NCBI GenBank assembly: GCA_040882465.1 | Contig: JBBEBG010000040.1 | Span: 1-62,807, forward strand | Length of the DNA: 62,807 nt | Reading direction: 5' to 3' | Origin: Gemmatimonadota bacterium | Lineage (GTDB): Bacteria; Gemmatimonadota; Gemmatimonadetes; Longimicrobiales; Gaopeijiaceae | In this document: piece by piece, positions 28,935 to 36,739 of the stretch | Numbering within the stretch: position 1 is the first letter of the stretch | Layout: each line of letters begins with the position of its first letter | The notes under the pieces: model-generated | The model's database searches: none | Seen by the model: only the letters and a program-made list of their open reading frames with translations | Told to the model about the DNA's origin: nothing | Made by a program: the position numbers and the translations under genes

Positions 28935-29186
28935 GGACCCCCGACTCTCGCTCACCGCCGCCTCCACCACCTTCTCCGCGTGGGGCGACAGCACCTCGTA
29001 CAGCCACTCCGACAGCGTGCCTTCCTCGAGGCAGATGTGCCGCGGCTTCGGGATCTGCCGCACCGCCTCGATCAGGCACCGTGCGTTCGTCTCCACCACA
29101 TGGGTCCCGACTCGCTTCCCGCTCGGCGTCATGACCCCGAGCGTGCAGCTTGACGCATGCGCATCCAGCCCGATGTACCTGTCCAT
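28935..29186 (-). mobile_element. IS110-family transposase, N-terminal fragment
   Basis: About 84 residues match the start of IS110-type DEDD transposases: RYIGLDAHASSCTLGV (first catalytic Asp), VVETNARCLIEAVRQIPKPRHICLEEGTLSEWLYEVLSPHAEKVVEAAVSESRG. The family then continues with KxDxxDA; here the similarity stops after SRGSKDE and the frame runs on into unrelated sequence. The serine-recombinase-like C-terminal half is missing. Confidence 0.8.
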
Positions 29187-29353
29187 CGGCGTTCTCCTGT
29201 TGCGATGGGGACTCCTGGGCTCTCGTAAATCCCAGATTGTCCCGCCCCTCGGGAGAACGCCAACTCTGTTCCGGGGCCGGCCGTCCCATCCAACCTCCTC
29301 CGGTCACGCACGCGCTGCCCCTATGATGCCTATCCCTCCCCCAGGAATATCCG

Positions 29354-29941
29354 TCAGATGCGGTAGTGCAGAGCTTCTTCCAACTGACCACCGAGATCGA
29401 GCTCGGCGAGCCAACGATCCAGTTCCGGCTCGTCCACGGCTTCTCCACTGATCCGCAGCATCATGGCCACGTCTCGGAGATGGCGATCGGAGCCCGAATC
29501 ACGGTAGTAGGCGAGCTTTCGTAGGATGACGTACTCGATCGGTGCCACCCAGAATCCCAGCCCTTCCGCTGACACCCGCCGCCTTCGCTCGAAGGCCCAG
29601 GTGTGATGGGGATCATCTCCGGCGAGGTAGACGTCGGCTCGAAGCGACGTGTCCCGATGGATGATGTTGAAGTGACCACCCCGAGGCCGGCTCGCCTCTT
29701 CCCGAAGGCTTTCCTGGGGAGGGACATAGAAGTCGCCGCCGGCGAACGCCGCCGCGAGCCGGCGGGTCGCGGCACTCTCCAGCGCGAGCACGATGTCGAT
29801 GTCGCGCGTAAAGCGGGGGTCCCCATAGATGACGGCGGCAACGCCACCAGTAATCATGTAGGGGATGCCGAGCTCTTCCAGCGGCCCGATGAAGAGGCCG
29901 ATCAGGTCAGGATCCGTCACCGCCGACCAGTTCGCGGGCAC
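29354..29941 (-). CDS. Nucleotidyltransferase-fold protein (AbiEii-like, pair 2)
   Basis: 195 residues. Core motif YMITGGVAAVIYGDPRFTRDIDIVLAL (G-G plus D-x-D) and a third acidic residue in SLRADVYLAGDD; a C-terminal helical part reads DVAMMLRISGEAVDEPELDRWLAEL. GTG starts at 29941 or 29920 both overlap the upstream small gene, so translation is coupled. Likely a partner in a toxin-antitoxin-like module. Confidence 0.8.
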   Translation of the reverse strand: MPANWSAVTDPDLIGLFIGPLEELGIPYMITGGVAAVIYGDPRFTRDIDIVLALESAATRRLAAAFAGGDFYVPPQESLREEASRPRGGHFNIIHRDTSLRADVYLAGDDPHHTWAFERRRRVSAEGLGFWVAPIEYVILRKLAYYRDSGSDRHLRDVAMMLRISGEAVDEPELDRWLAELDLGGQLEEALHYRI

Positions 29942-30128
29942 GGGCCCAGGCTTCCTCTTCGGAGAGCTCCGGCTTGAGGGCCCGGAGACCGGCCCGCTTC
30001 AGCGCGTACGCCTGACGAATGAGCGCGCGCATGACCGCGAGCTTGGCTTCCGGCGTCATGCGGCGAAGAGCCTCGAACTCGAAGGCTTCGGCGTCGAACC
30101 TCGCGGGATCCGGAGGCTCACGAGTCAT
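29907..30128 (-). CDS. Small helical partner protein (pair 2)
   Basis: 73 residues from the ATG at 30128 (MTREPPDPARFD...). The central segment RRMTPEAKLAVMRALIRQAYALKRAGLRALKPELSEEEAWARARELV is a type of short helical protein that often sits directly upstream of a nucleotidyltransferase gene, as here. Overlaps that gene. No catalytic motif seen. Confidence 0.65.
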   Translation of the reverse strand: MTREPPDPARFDAEAFEFEALRRMTPEAKLAVMRALIRQAYALKRAGLRALKPELSEEEAWARARELVGGDGS

Positions 30129-30720
30129 AGCGGGAGCGCCGCCAGCCGGGTCTGCGCCTCTTCCACCTGAAGGACCACCCATGAACCCAGGATGTAGGTC
30201 CCGAGCACCTGCCAGAGGCTACGACGGTGGATCTCGCGGAAAAGCTTCCGAAGCGGATTGTCGGGAGGGGGAGTCATGATCTGGGCAACATGCGCCTTTG
30301 CCACGCAAGAAAAAAGGGGGTCCGAACCGAAGTTCTGCCCTCAACCACACACGCGAACCTCCGGGGTGGGCACCCAAGCACTGCGGGATGGGAGTGCTCT
30401 ATTCCCTCCCGTATCTGGGCTTCGTCGTCCCCCCTCAGGCGGATGCAGGCTGGATCGGGGAGGCCGGACCCGGCCCCTCCTATCTCGACGACGATTCCGG
30501 TGGCCCGGAGAACGACTTTACGCAACGCAACACCATGTTCATGACCTGGAATCTTCTGCACCTCGCGAGAATGCTGTAAAGACCGGGGCGGGATTCCCGC
30601 GCGCGGGAATCAGCGGTCGGAGTGGGACGCGGGGTGCCGCTTCGACCACCCGAATCCCGAGTATCCCTGAGGATCGAGACGGGCGCCTCACACGCGCGCG
30701 GGCGCGCAAGGGCAGGCGCT
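30129..30720. other. Gene-free stretch
   Basis: No frame here reads as a convincing protein. A 95-codon minus frame (30274-30561) has no recognisable motif. The right end abuts the duplicated anti-sigma fragment at 30721. Confidence 0.4.
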
Positions 30721-30895
30721 CACTGGGCCGTGAATCCCTCCGTCTCGAGAGAGCGCAGAACTCGCTCCTTCAGCCGATCCGGCGGCGGAGCGTCGTCCGC
30801 GACACTGGAAACCGCCTCCAGGAAACTCTTTTCGAAGGCCAGCATCGGGTAGCAGCGGGCGCAGGTCTCCAGATGAGCCCCCACCCGATCCGCGA
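30721..30895 (-). repeat. Truncated copy of the anti-sigma gene 3' end (ghost fragment A)
   Basis: 175 bp nearly identical to 35582-35756, the 3' end of the anti-sigma gene. It encodes ADRVGAHLETCARCYPMLAFEKSFLEAVSS to the stop but lacks the first 50 codons; upstream sequence is unrelated (a frame that continues into GPAHGEPV). No sigma gene accompanies it. Confidence 0.85.
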
Positions 30896-31085
30896 CCGGC
30901 TCGCCGTGTGCCGGGCCACACGCGGGAAGGACCAGGGCAAGTGGCCAGATCATCCGCCCGATCCTCATGGCTCGACCCACATCTGTCTGGCTTCCCACGC
31001 GAGAGGTATGATGATCTTCGACCTGCCCCCTGAGGGCGGGTGTCCGTGTATACGTGGTGCCCTACCCCCGGCCCGAGAGGTTCCC

Positions 31086-31777
31086 GTGGCGATCGGCAAG
31101 CACTGGATGGACCAGCGGCGGGAAGACCTCGAGCGGATGTTCGGGCCCCGGGACGAATCGGGAGGCGGCTTCTACATTCTCCTCTTCCCGCTCTACGGAC
31201 CGATCCTCGGCGTCCTCCTGTACCCCCTTGCGACCGGCGTGATGTTCGCGGCGGGGGGGCCACGATGGACCGCCTCCGGGGCGCGGTGGGCATCGGGGAC
31301 ATCCCCGTGCCGTGGTGGGAGTGGGTCGCACTGATCGCGGTCTTCCTCGTCTTCTTCCGCATCGACAACCAGCTCGGCCTCCAGAAAGGCTACTACGTCC
31401 TCCGGCACGTGATCCGGCTCGGTGTCCTCGCGGCGCTCTGGAACGCGACGTACCTCCGCGAGACGACCGGTGAGATCTGGCCTGGCTTCGCCCAGTTCGT
31501 GACGGCGCCCTTCCGCGGCGGAACCATGGGCATGGTCACCCTCCTCGTGGGTCTCGTCGGGGCGCACTTCGTCCTGCGTTCATACTGGTTGCGAAAGGGC
31601 TGGGACATCGCGCTCAAGACGTGGCGTCTCCGCCCGCAGGACTACAATCCCGAGTTCCTGTATGGGGGCCGGCTCGGCCTGATACCGAGCCTCCGGGGAA
31701 TACGGGAGCGGCGCGTCGACGCGGATGCGAAGGAGTTCGACGAGCTCTTCGACCGGATCTCGAAGCCGGAGCCGTGA
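31086..31777 (+). pseudogene. Hypothetical membrane protein, frameshifted in a G7 tract
   Basis: From a GTG at 31086 (GAGAGG upstream) the frame encodes an acidic start (DQRREDLERMFGPRDESGGGFY) and one hydrophobic segment, ILLFPLYGPILGVLLYPLATGVMF. At seven G residues (31253-31259) the frame must shift by one base to continue into ATMDRLRGAV, two further hydrophobic segments (WVALIAVFLVFFRI; GMVTLLVGLVGAHFVL) and a charged tail. One extra G would give a single protein of about 230 residues. Alternatively, the second half starts on its own at the ATG at 31265. I do not recognise the family. Confidence 0.6.
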
Positions 31778-31819
31778 GCGTCGGGCGCCCGGTGCGCGGA
31801 GCCCGGACGTCGCGACGCC

Positions 31820-32017
31820 CTACTTCCGGCCCGTCGCCGTGATCACGCCCTGCTCATAGATCATCCCGCCGTTCGTCTCGAACGACTTCCACCCCCCGAC
31901 GACCTCTCGCTCGAGCGCTTCCTGGGCTTCCTCGTCGGCTCCGGCGCGGTCCGCACGGGCCGCCGCTGACGGCTCTCCCGTCGTCCGATCCGCCACGGTG
32001 TCGGCCCGGGCCCGCAT
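31820..32017 (-). pseudogene. Short fragment, possibly a methyltransferase C-terminus
   Basis: 65 residues ending REVVGGWKSFETNGGMIYEQGVITATGRK. This ending looks like the last strand pair of some SAM-dependent methyltransferases, but no SAM motif is present. Most of the gene would be missing. Weak call based on resemblance only. Confidence 0.3.
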
Positions 32018-32038
32018 CCTAGCCCTCTTTGGGAGATA

Positions 32039-32066
32039 TTGACATGCACGTGCATGTCACACTAAT
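32039..32066 (+). promoter_or_regulatory. Second vapBC promoter with 18-bp palindromic operator
   Basis: TTGACA at 32039-32044 overlaps a perfect 18-bp palindrome (32041-32058, half-site GACATGCAC). A weak -10 (ACTAAT, 32061-32066) lies 16 bp downstream of the -35. The ATG at 32075 would again be within a few bases of the transcription start. The layout mirrors the promoter at 23103. Confidence 0.75.
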
Positions 32067-32074
32067 TTTGAAAG

Positions 32075-32314
32075 ATGAGGACCACCGTAGAGCTTTCGGA
32101 CGAGATCCGGGCCAAGTTGCTTGAGTTCGCTGCACGCCGAGGAGAGCGGGGATTCTCCGCCGTCGTGGAAGAAGCCGTGGCCTGCTATCTGGAGGAGGAG
32201 GAACGCCGGAAGGATAGAGCCGAGCGAGCGCGATCGGTGATCGGTGCGATGGCCGAAGAGGATGCCGACGAACTGGAAGAATCGGTCCGGAACCTTCGCG
32301 GGCGCTGGAGATGA
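32075..32314 (+). CDS. vapB: VapB-type antitoxin (second system)
   Basis: 79 residues: ribbon-helix-helix N-terminus (RTTVELSDEIRAKLLEFAARRGERGFSAVVEEAVACYLEEEE) and a charged tail (AEEDADELEESVRNLRGRWR) expected to contact the toxin. Overlaps vapC by 4 bp (ATGA). The palindrome immediately upstream is the likely self-binding site. Confidence 0.88.
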   Translation: MRTTVELSDEIRAKLLEFAARRGERGFSAVVEEAVACYLEEEERRKDRAERARSVIGAMAEEDADELEESVRNLRGRWR

Positions 32315-32706
32315 TCGTCGCGGATTCTGACGTCCTGATAGACGCGCTCAGGGGGCGTTCACCTTTCCGGGAGCGCGTTGCCCTCGAGCTGAAGACCGGT
32401 GCTCTCGCAACGACCGCGATCACGGCCTTCGAGCTTCGGAGCGGCGCACGTTCGGAACGCGCCGCCGCTCAGGTGGATGAGCTTCTTGGCGCCCTCGTGA
32501 TTCTCCCCTTCGACGAAGGAGCGGCGGTCCGGGCCGCGGAGGTCCGTCGGGCACTGGAGTCCGCCGGCAATCCCATCGGAATGGCGGATTACCTGATCGC
32601 GGGAATCTGTCTCGAGAGGGCGGCTCTCCTGCTGACCCGCAATCGTGAACACTTCGAGCGTGTAGCCGGACTTTCGCTGGGACGCTTGTCGGGCGGGGAG
32701 ACCTGA
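32311..32706 (+). CDS. vapC: VapC-type toxin, PIN-domain ribonuclease (second system)
   Basis: 131 residues. PIN residues: Asp5 in VADSDVLIDAL, Glu in ITAFELRSGA, Asp in IGMADYLIAGICLE, and TRNREHFERV near the end. The active site looks complete. It belongs to a different PIN subgroup from the toxin at 23389, so the two systems are not recent duplicates. Confidence 0.9.
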   Translation: MIVADSDVLIDALRGRSPFRERVALELKTGALATTAITAFELRSGARSERAAAQVDELLGALVILPFDEGAAVRAAEVRRALESAGNPIGMADYLIAGICLERAALLLTRNREHFERVAGLSLGRLSGGET

Positions 32707-32904
32707 GCCTTCACCGGACGACAGTGGCGGGTGTTGCCTGTATACTCCGCCAAGATTCGGCAATCGTAAAGCAGTCCGAGATCACCCTGTAGAGCCAGTC
32801 GGATCACTGGGGTCGGCGGGGCATGCGGCGACAGCCTTCGCGGATTTCCTGATCGATCTCCTCGGGCGACATGCAGACGGCGAGCACCGCGCTTCCAGAG
32901 CCAG

Positions 32905-33021
32905 GGCGCGCCGCAGGCACGCGGGCCAGGATTCGGTCGATCACTCGATCGGATACGGCTCCACGCGAGAGTCGGCCGGCTTCACGAGGCGGGCCTCATC
33001 GAAGGGCTCCCGAAACGAGAG
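32905..33021 (-). repeat. Truncated copy of the DUF6503 gene 3' end (ghost fragment B)
   Basis: About 117 bp closely matching 39217-39333: the last 26 or so codons of the DUF6503 remnant plus its 3' flank. The match stops at CCCGAAACGAGA, where the sequence switches directly to the ccdA-derived repeat at GAGGACC. Confidence 0.8.
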
Positions 33022-33556
33022 GACCTTCTCCGCTCCTTCGCCGTGATGCTCTCCTACGGGGTGGGAACGGGGGGCGTGCTTCTCGGCGCGGGACTTCTGT
33101 CGGGCGGATTCCTCGCACGCCGCCGGCTTCCGGATCCGGGAGCCGGTGCCGTCGGGAAGAGGATTCTCGGGTGCTGTGTGCCGCTACTCGGAATCGCCGT
33201 GCTCACCGGCCTCGACAAGCGACTCGAAGCGCTTGCGGTGAGCATCCTGCCGAGCTGGATCTACGGGATGCGAGGCCGAGGGGTCGACGAAAGGGTAGGA
33301 AACCGGCTGGGCGAACATGCACACCTTCCGGACTTCACAAACACCTTGAGGTCCAACAACCGCGCTGCTCGGCCACTTCCGTAGACTTGGGCAGTAGGGC
33401 TCGAACTTACAACCTCCTGGTTAACAGCGCCGCGGGATTCGGCCGATTTTCACGGAAGTCGAGTCACCGCGCCAACATGATCCCTGGATCTCGTGGATGG
33501 TTTTCGGATCATCCACGGGGTTCGGGGATCTCAACATGCACACAAACGTGCACAGC
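33021..33556 (+). repeat. Direct repeat, left copy: ccdA 3' end, tRNA-Asn half and spacer (ghost fragment C)
   Basis: About 536 bp, in the same orientation as 57981-58517 and similar throughout (by eye roughly 85-95 percent). It encodes MLSYGVGTGGVLLGAGLLSGG...SWIYGM of CcdA but the stop codon has changed (TGA to CGA). It continues through a degenerate tRNA-Asn 3' half and a shared spacer with an 8-bp stem (CGTGGATG/CATCCACG). Confidence 0.9.
33386..33427 (-). tRNA. tRNA-Asn 3' half, degenerate remnant
   Basis: On the minus strand: anticodon loop CTGTTAA, stem CCAGG, a T-arm of GTAAG-TTCGAGC-CCTAC with one broken pair, and acceptor TGCCCAAG. The 5' half is absent. Inside the left direct repeat. 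Not a functional tRNA; probably an old integration-site remnant. Confidence 0.65.
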
Positions 33557-33655
33557 TTGCATCCCTCCCCGGGGCCGAAACACCGTGCCGCCTTCCACAA
33601 ACGCCTCTGGAGGCCGTACAATTCCTCAGCCAGCGCTCAACGAGGGGAGGCCGGG

Positions 33656-33916
33656 CTGCCCAAAGTAAGCGAATTCTTCGGCATCTCGATCTACTTGTAT
33701 TGGGGTGATCATGAGCCAGCCCACTTCCATGCGCGGTACGCCGGCTTCAAGGCCAGCATCGCGATCGCAGACCTGACGCTACTCAGGGGCGAGCTTCCGC
33801 CGCGTGCGCTCGGCCTCGTAATGGAGTGGGCAGCGATTCACCAGGGCGATCTACAGGACGCCTGGAGGCGGGTCATCAACCACGAACCACCCGGCTCGAT
33901 CGAGCCGCTCCGGTAG
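33656..33916 (+). CDS. DUF4160-family protein
   Basis: 86 residues: LPKVSEFFGISIYLYWGDHEPAHFHARYAGFKASIAI then LPPRALGLVMEWAAIHQGDLQDAWRRV, the complete DUF4160 pattern with its HFHA motif. The family start is normally MPK; here the codon is CTG at 33656, with a strong GAGGGGAGG 5 nt upstream, so CTG initiation or a mutated start is likely. It sits 17 bp before a DUF2442 gene, a common pairing. Confidence 0.8.
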   Translation: MPKVSEFFGISIYLYWGDHEPAHFHARYAGFKASIAIADLTLLRGELPPRALGLVMEWAAIHQGDLQDAWRRVINHEPPGSIEPLR

Positions 33917-33933
33917 TAAGGGAGGAAACTGAC

Positions 33934-34197
33934 ATGCTTTACGATGTGGTCGCAGTGAAGGCACGAGCCCCCTTTAAGATCTGGATTCGCTTCGAGGACG
34001 GAACCGAGGGAGAGGCGGACCTGTCCGACCTGGCCGGGCGGGGGGTGTTCAAGCGTTGGACCGAAGACCCTTCCGAGTTCGCGCAAGCCACCGTCGATCC
34101 GGAAAGCGGTACAGTGGTGTGGCCGGGCGGTCTCGATGTCGCACCCGACCGCTTGTACCAGGACGTTGTCCGGACACTGACCCGAATTTCCAAGTAG
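33934..34197 (+). CDS. DUF2442-family protein
   Basis: 87 residues: VVAVKARAPFKIWIRFEDGTEGEADLSDLAGRGVFKRW and ATVDPESGTVVWPGGLDVAPDRLY, the full DUF2442 pattern. GGAGG precedes the ATG. DUF4160-DUF2442 pairs are widespread and have been suggested to be toxin-antitoxin-like; that role is not established from sequence. Confidence 0.85.
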   Translation: MLYDVVAVKARAPFKIWIRFEDGTEGEADLSDLAGRGVFKRWTEDPSEFAQATVDPESGTVVWPGGLDVAPDRLYQDVVRTLTRISK

Positions 34198-34502
34198 CAC
34201 GCACTTCAGCGTCCGAAGAGCGCCGAACTTGATCGCCCCGCTCCAGTCGTCGCATCCGCAAAGGTGCGCAAGCATTGGATCCTGACGGACTCGAGCTTCA
34301 CGGTCTCTCCCACATGCAAGAGCCCGGTCGAACGTGCCGGGCGAACATGCACACAAACATGCACACGTAGTGTCTCGGTCCGCAGTCGCGATCCCGTCCG
34401 CCCCGCTCCGGGATCGCGAGGCTCCGCACCGGAGCCGGGAACCTTCGGGACGCCGCACGGATTTTCCTCTGTGCTCTTCATCCCTCCCACCCGACGGGGA
34501 CT
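34198..34502. promoter_or_regulatory. Region upstream of arsM with a repeated CATGCAC motif
   Basis: 305 bp without a gene. At 34345-34366 the 10-mer ACATGCACAC occurs twice, 12 bp apart. Related sequence is in both direct repeats (about 33534 and 58495) and the half-site CATGCAC forms the vapBC operator at 32041. No ArsR-type dyad seen. It may regulate arsM or be repeat debris. Confidence 0.4.
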
Positions 34503-35558
34503 ATGACGACGCTCGTTGAGGATGGTATCGACGCGATACGTGACTACTACGGACGCGTACTGCAGTCCAGCTCGGATCTGAAATCTGGAGCGTGCTGCGC
34601 AGCAGAGACGCTTCCCGACCATCTCAAGGAAGTGGCCGCGACGGTGCACCCCGAGGTCCAGGCCCGCTTCTACGGATGCGGCGCGCCGATCCCTCCCGCG
34701 CTCGACGGTGTGACCGTGCTCGACATCGGGTGCGGGGCGGGGCGCGACGCCTACGTCCTTTCGGCACTTGTCGGAGAGCAAGGGCGCGTGTTCGGACTCG
34801 ACATGACCAAAGGGCAACTCGAGGTGGCGCGGGCCTATCGGGATTGGCACGCGGATCGTTTCGGAATGAGCCAATCGAACGTCCACTTCCTCGATGGACT
34901 CATGGAAGATCTGGCGTCAGCGGGCCTCGAGGACGAATCCATCGACGTCGTCGTATCCAACTGTGTCTTCAACCTCTCGCCCGACAAGCCACGCCTGTTC
35001 GCTGAGGTCTTTCGAACGTTGAAGCCGGGAGGAGAACTCTACTTCTCGGACGTCTTCGCCGACCGGAGGGTCCCCGCTCACCTTCGAGAAGACCCTGTCC
35101 TCCTCGGGGAGTGCCTGGCCGGCGCGATGTATGTGGAGGACTTTCGTCGAATCGTCACCGGTCTTGGCTGCGCCGACGTTCGCCTGGTTCACTCGCGTCC
35201 CGTGGACCTGGGAAATCCGGATTTCGAGCGAAGAGTGGGAATGGTGGGCTTCACCTCCCGCACCTATCGGGCCTTCAAGCTCCCTCTTGAAGATCGATGC
35301 GAGGATTACGGAGAGGTGGCCACATACCTCGGGAGCATTCCGACGCACCCGCACGCCTTCGAGCTCGACGACCACCACCGATTCGAATCGGGCCGGCCGC
35401 TTCGCGTGTGCGGAAACACTGCCGACATGCTTTCCCGGTCCCGATACGCACCGCACTTTCGTGTGGATGGATCCCGAACGACGCACTTCGGGCTCTTCGA
35501 CTGCGGGCCGGCTGCGGCGGTTTCGGGTGCCGGAGGCGGAGGGACGCCCTGCTGTTGA
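34503..35558 (+). CDS. arsM: Arsenite S-adenosylmethionine methyltransferase
   Basis: 351 residues. It methylates trivalent arsenic using SAM in the cytoplasm. SAM motif VLDIGCGAGRDAYVLS; the conserved cysteines of ArsM are present: Cys31/Cys32 (SGACCAAE), the cysteine in VVSNCVFNLSPDKP, and the one in LLGECLAGAMYVEDF. The C-terminus ends GGTPCC, an extra cysteine pair seen in some bacterial ArsM proteins. Convergent with the anti-sigma gene at 35581. No arsR or arsenite pump is next to it. Confidence 0.93.
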   Translation: MTTLVEDGIDAIRDYYGRVLQSSSDLKSGACCAAETLPDHLKEVAATVHPEVQARFYGCGAPIPPALDGVTVLDIGCGAGRDAYVLSALVGEQGRVFGLDMTKGQLEVARAYRDWHADRFGMSQSNVHFLDGLMEDLASAGLEDESIDVVVSNCVFNLSPDKPRLFAEVFRTLKPGGELYFSDVFADRRVPAHLREDPVLLGECLAGAMYVEDFRRIVTGLGCADVRLVHSRPVDLGNPDFERRVGMVGFTSRTYRAFKLPLEDRCEDYGEVATYLGSIPTHPHAFELDDHHRFESGRPLRVCGNTADMLSRSRYAPHFRVDGSRTTHFGLFDCGPAAAVSGAGGGGTPCC

Positions 35559-35580
35559 GCCGGGAGTCATCGCCCTTCCT

Positions 35581-35901
35581 TCACTTGGCCGTGAATCCCT
35601 CCGTCTCGAGAGAGCGCAGAACTCGCTCCTTCAGCCGTTCCGGCGGTGGAGCGTCGTCCGCGACACTCGAAACCGCCTCCAGGAAACTCTTTTCGAAGAC
35701 CAGCATCGGGTAGCAGCGGGCGCAGGTCTCCAGATGAGCCCCCACCCGATCCGCGAGCTCCGGCGGGAGTTCGCCGTCGAGCCACTCATAGACCCGAGAA
35801 GCGGCCTCATGGCAGGTGACCTGGTCGCTGGGGGTTGCGGCCGTCTCCTTACCCTGAAGGAGTCGTTCGAGAATCCGCCGAAGATCGCCGGTCCAGCTCA
35901 T
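35581..35901 (-). CDS. Anti-sigma factor with zinc-binding (ZAS) motif
   Basis: 106 residues, soluble. CHEAASRVYEWLDGELP (Cys30) then HLETCARC (His56, Cys60, Cys63) is the H-x3-C-x2-C zinc anti-sigma motif. Members release the sigma factor on oxidation or similar stress. Overlaps the sigma gene by 4 bp. The last 175 bp are duplicated at 30721-30895. Confidence 0.9.
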   Translation of the reverse strand: MSWTGDLRRILERLLQGKETAATPSDQVTCHEAASRVYEWLDGELPPELADRVGAHLETCARCYPMLVFEKSFLEAVSSVADDAPPPERLKERVLRSLETEGFTAK

Positions 35902-36530
35902 GTCTCATCTCCTTCCCGTTCGGTTCCAGTGCTCCATTCGGGTTGTGCACGTGGAGCGATGACTCCCGACTGCACGGCGTATTCGTAAAGATCCTCCTGG
36001 AGCGCGTGCCGTCCGCGAGACAGCCGACTCTTCACGGTTCCCACGGGTACGTCGAGCACGGTCGAAATCTCGTCGTAGGACAGCTCTTCCAGATCAGAAA
36101 GGACGACCGCGTCGCGATATTCGGCGGGGAGCCCGTCGATGGCGCGCATAATCTCTTCGTCGATCATCCGGGACCAGAACGTGCCCTCCGGGTCCCTTTC
36201 GCCGACCGCGGCGAACACGGTGCCCTCACCCGTCATGGAGTCGGTTCCGTCGATCACTTCCGCGGCGACGATCTCCTCATGGCGCTTCGTTCGTTCGTCG
36301 GCACGCAGGTAAACGTTTCGGCAGATCGTGAAGAGCCAGCTCTTGGCGCGGGTCCCGCGCGCGTATTGATCCCACTTCTGATACGCCTTCAAGTAGGTCT
36401 CCTGCACCAGGTCTTCGGCCTGGTCCGGCTCCTGGGTGAGTCGAAGGGCGAACCGAAGCACCGCTGCCATGTGCGGCAGCGCCTCGTCCTGAAAACTTCT
36501 GTCTTGGTCATCGGCCTTCGTCATGCGCAT
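35898..36530 (-). CDS. ECF sigma-70 family sigma factor
   Basis: 210 residues with region 2 (LRFALRLTQEPDQAEDLVQETYLKAYQKWDQY, AKSWLFTICRNVY) and region 4 (AIDGLPAEYRDAVVLSDLEELSYDEISTVLDVPVGTVKSRLSRGR). It should direct RNA polymerase to stress genes and be held by the ZAS anti-sigma encoded just downstream. Divergent from the secreted protein/cytochrome pair at 36740, which may be among its targets. An ATG two codons later is an alternative start. Confidence 0.93.
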   Translation of the reverse strand: MRMTKADDQDRSFQDEALPHMAAVLRFALRLTQEPDQAEDLVQETYLKAYQKWDQYARGTRAKSWLFTICRNVYLRADERTKRHEEIVAAEVIDGTDSMTGEGTVFAAVGERDPEGTFWSRMIDEEIMRAIDGLPAEYRDAVVLSDLEELSYDEISTVLDVPVGTVKSRLSRGRHALQEDLYEYAVQSGVIAPRAQPEWSTGTEREGDET

Positions 36531-36644
36531 TCCGAGCGGCTCGGTCGACGGGGGCCGTGCAAGGCATCGCCCGCATGAGGGCCCGCACGGGGCCGCCGGT
36601 CACTTCGTGGCTGCCCGACGCTCCAATCCGTGGGAGGGGGCCGC

Positions 36645-36670
36645 GGGTTCCAGGTCAGGTTCTGGAACCC
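36645..36670. promoter_or_regulatory. 9-bp inverted repeat in divergent promoter region
   Basis: GGGTTCCAG (36645-36653) and CTGGAACCC (36662-36670) are perfect complements with an 8-bp spacer, between the sigma gene and the secreted protein gene. A regulator operator is the simplest reading. There is no T-run after it, so it is not a typical terminator. Confidence 0.6.
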
Positions 36671-36739
36671 ATTCCCCGCCCGGCCGGATTGGGGGGGGTG
36701 CAATGGATCGCACGTCACCTCTCAACGGAGCACCGAGCA

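Noticed and set aside
30274-30561. 95-codon minus-strand frame
   Set aside because: No motif, no ribosome-binding site, and composition similar to non-coding frames around it.
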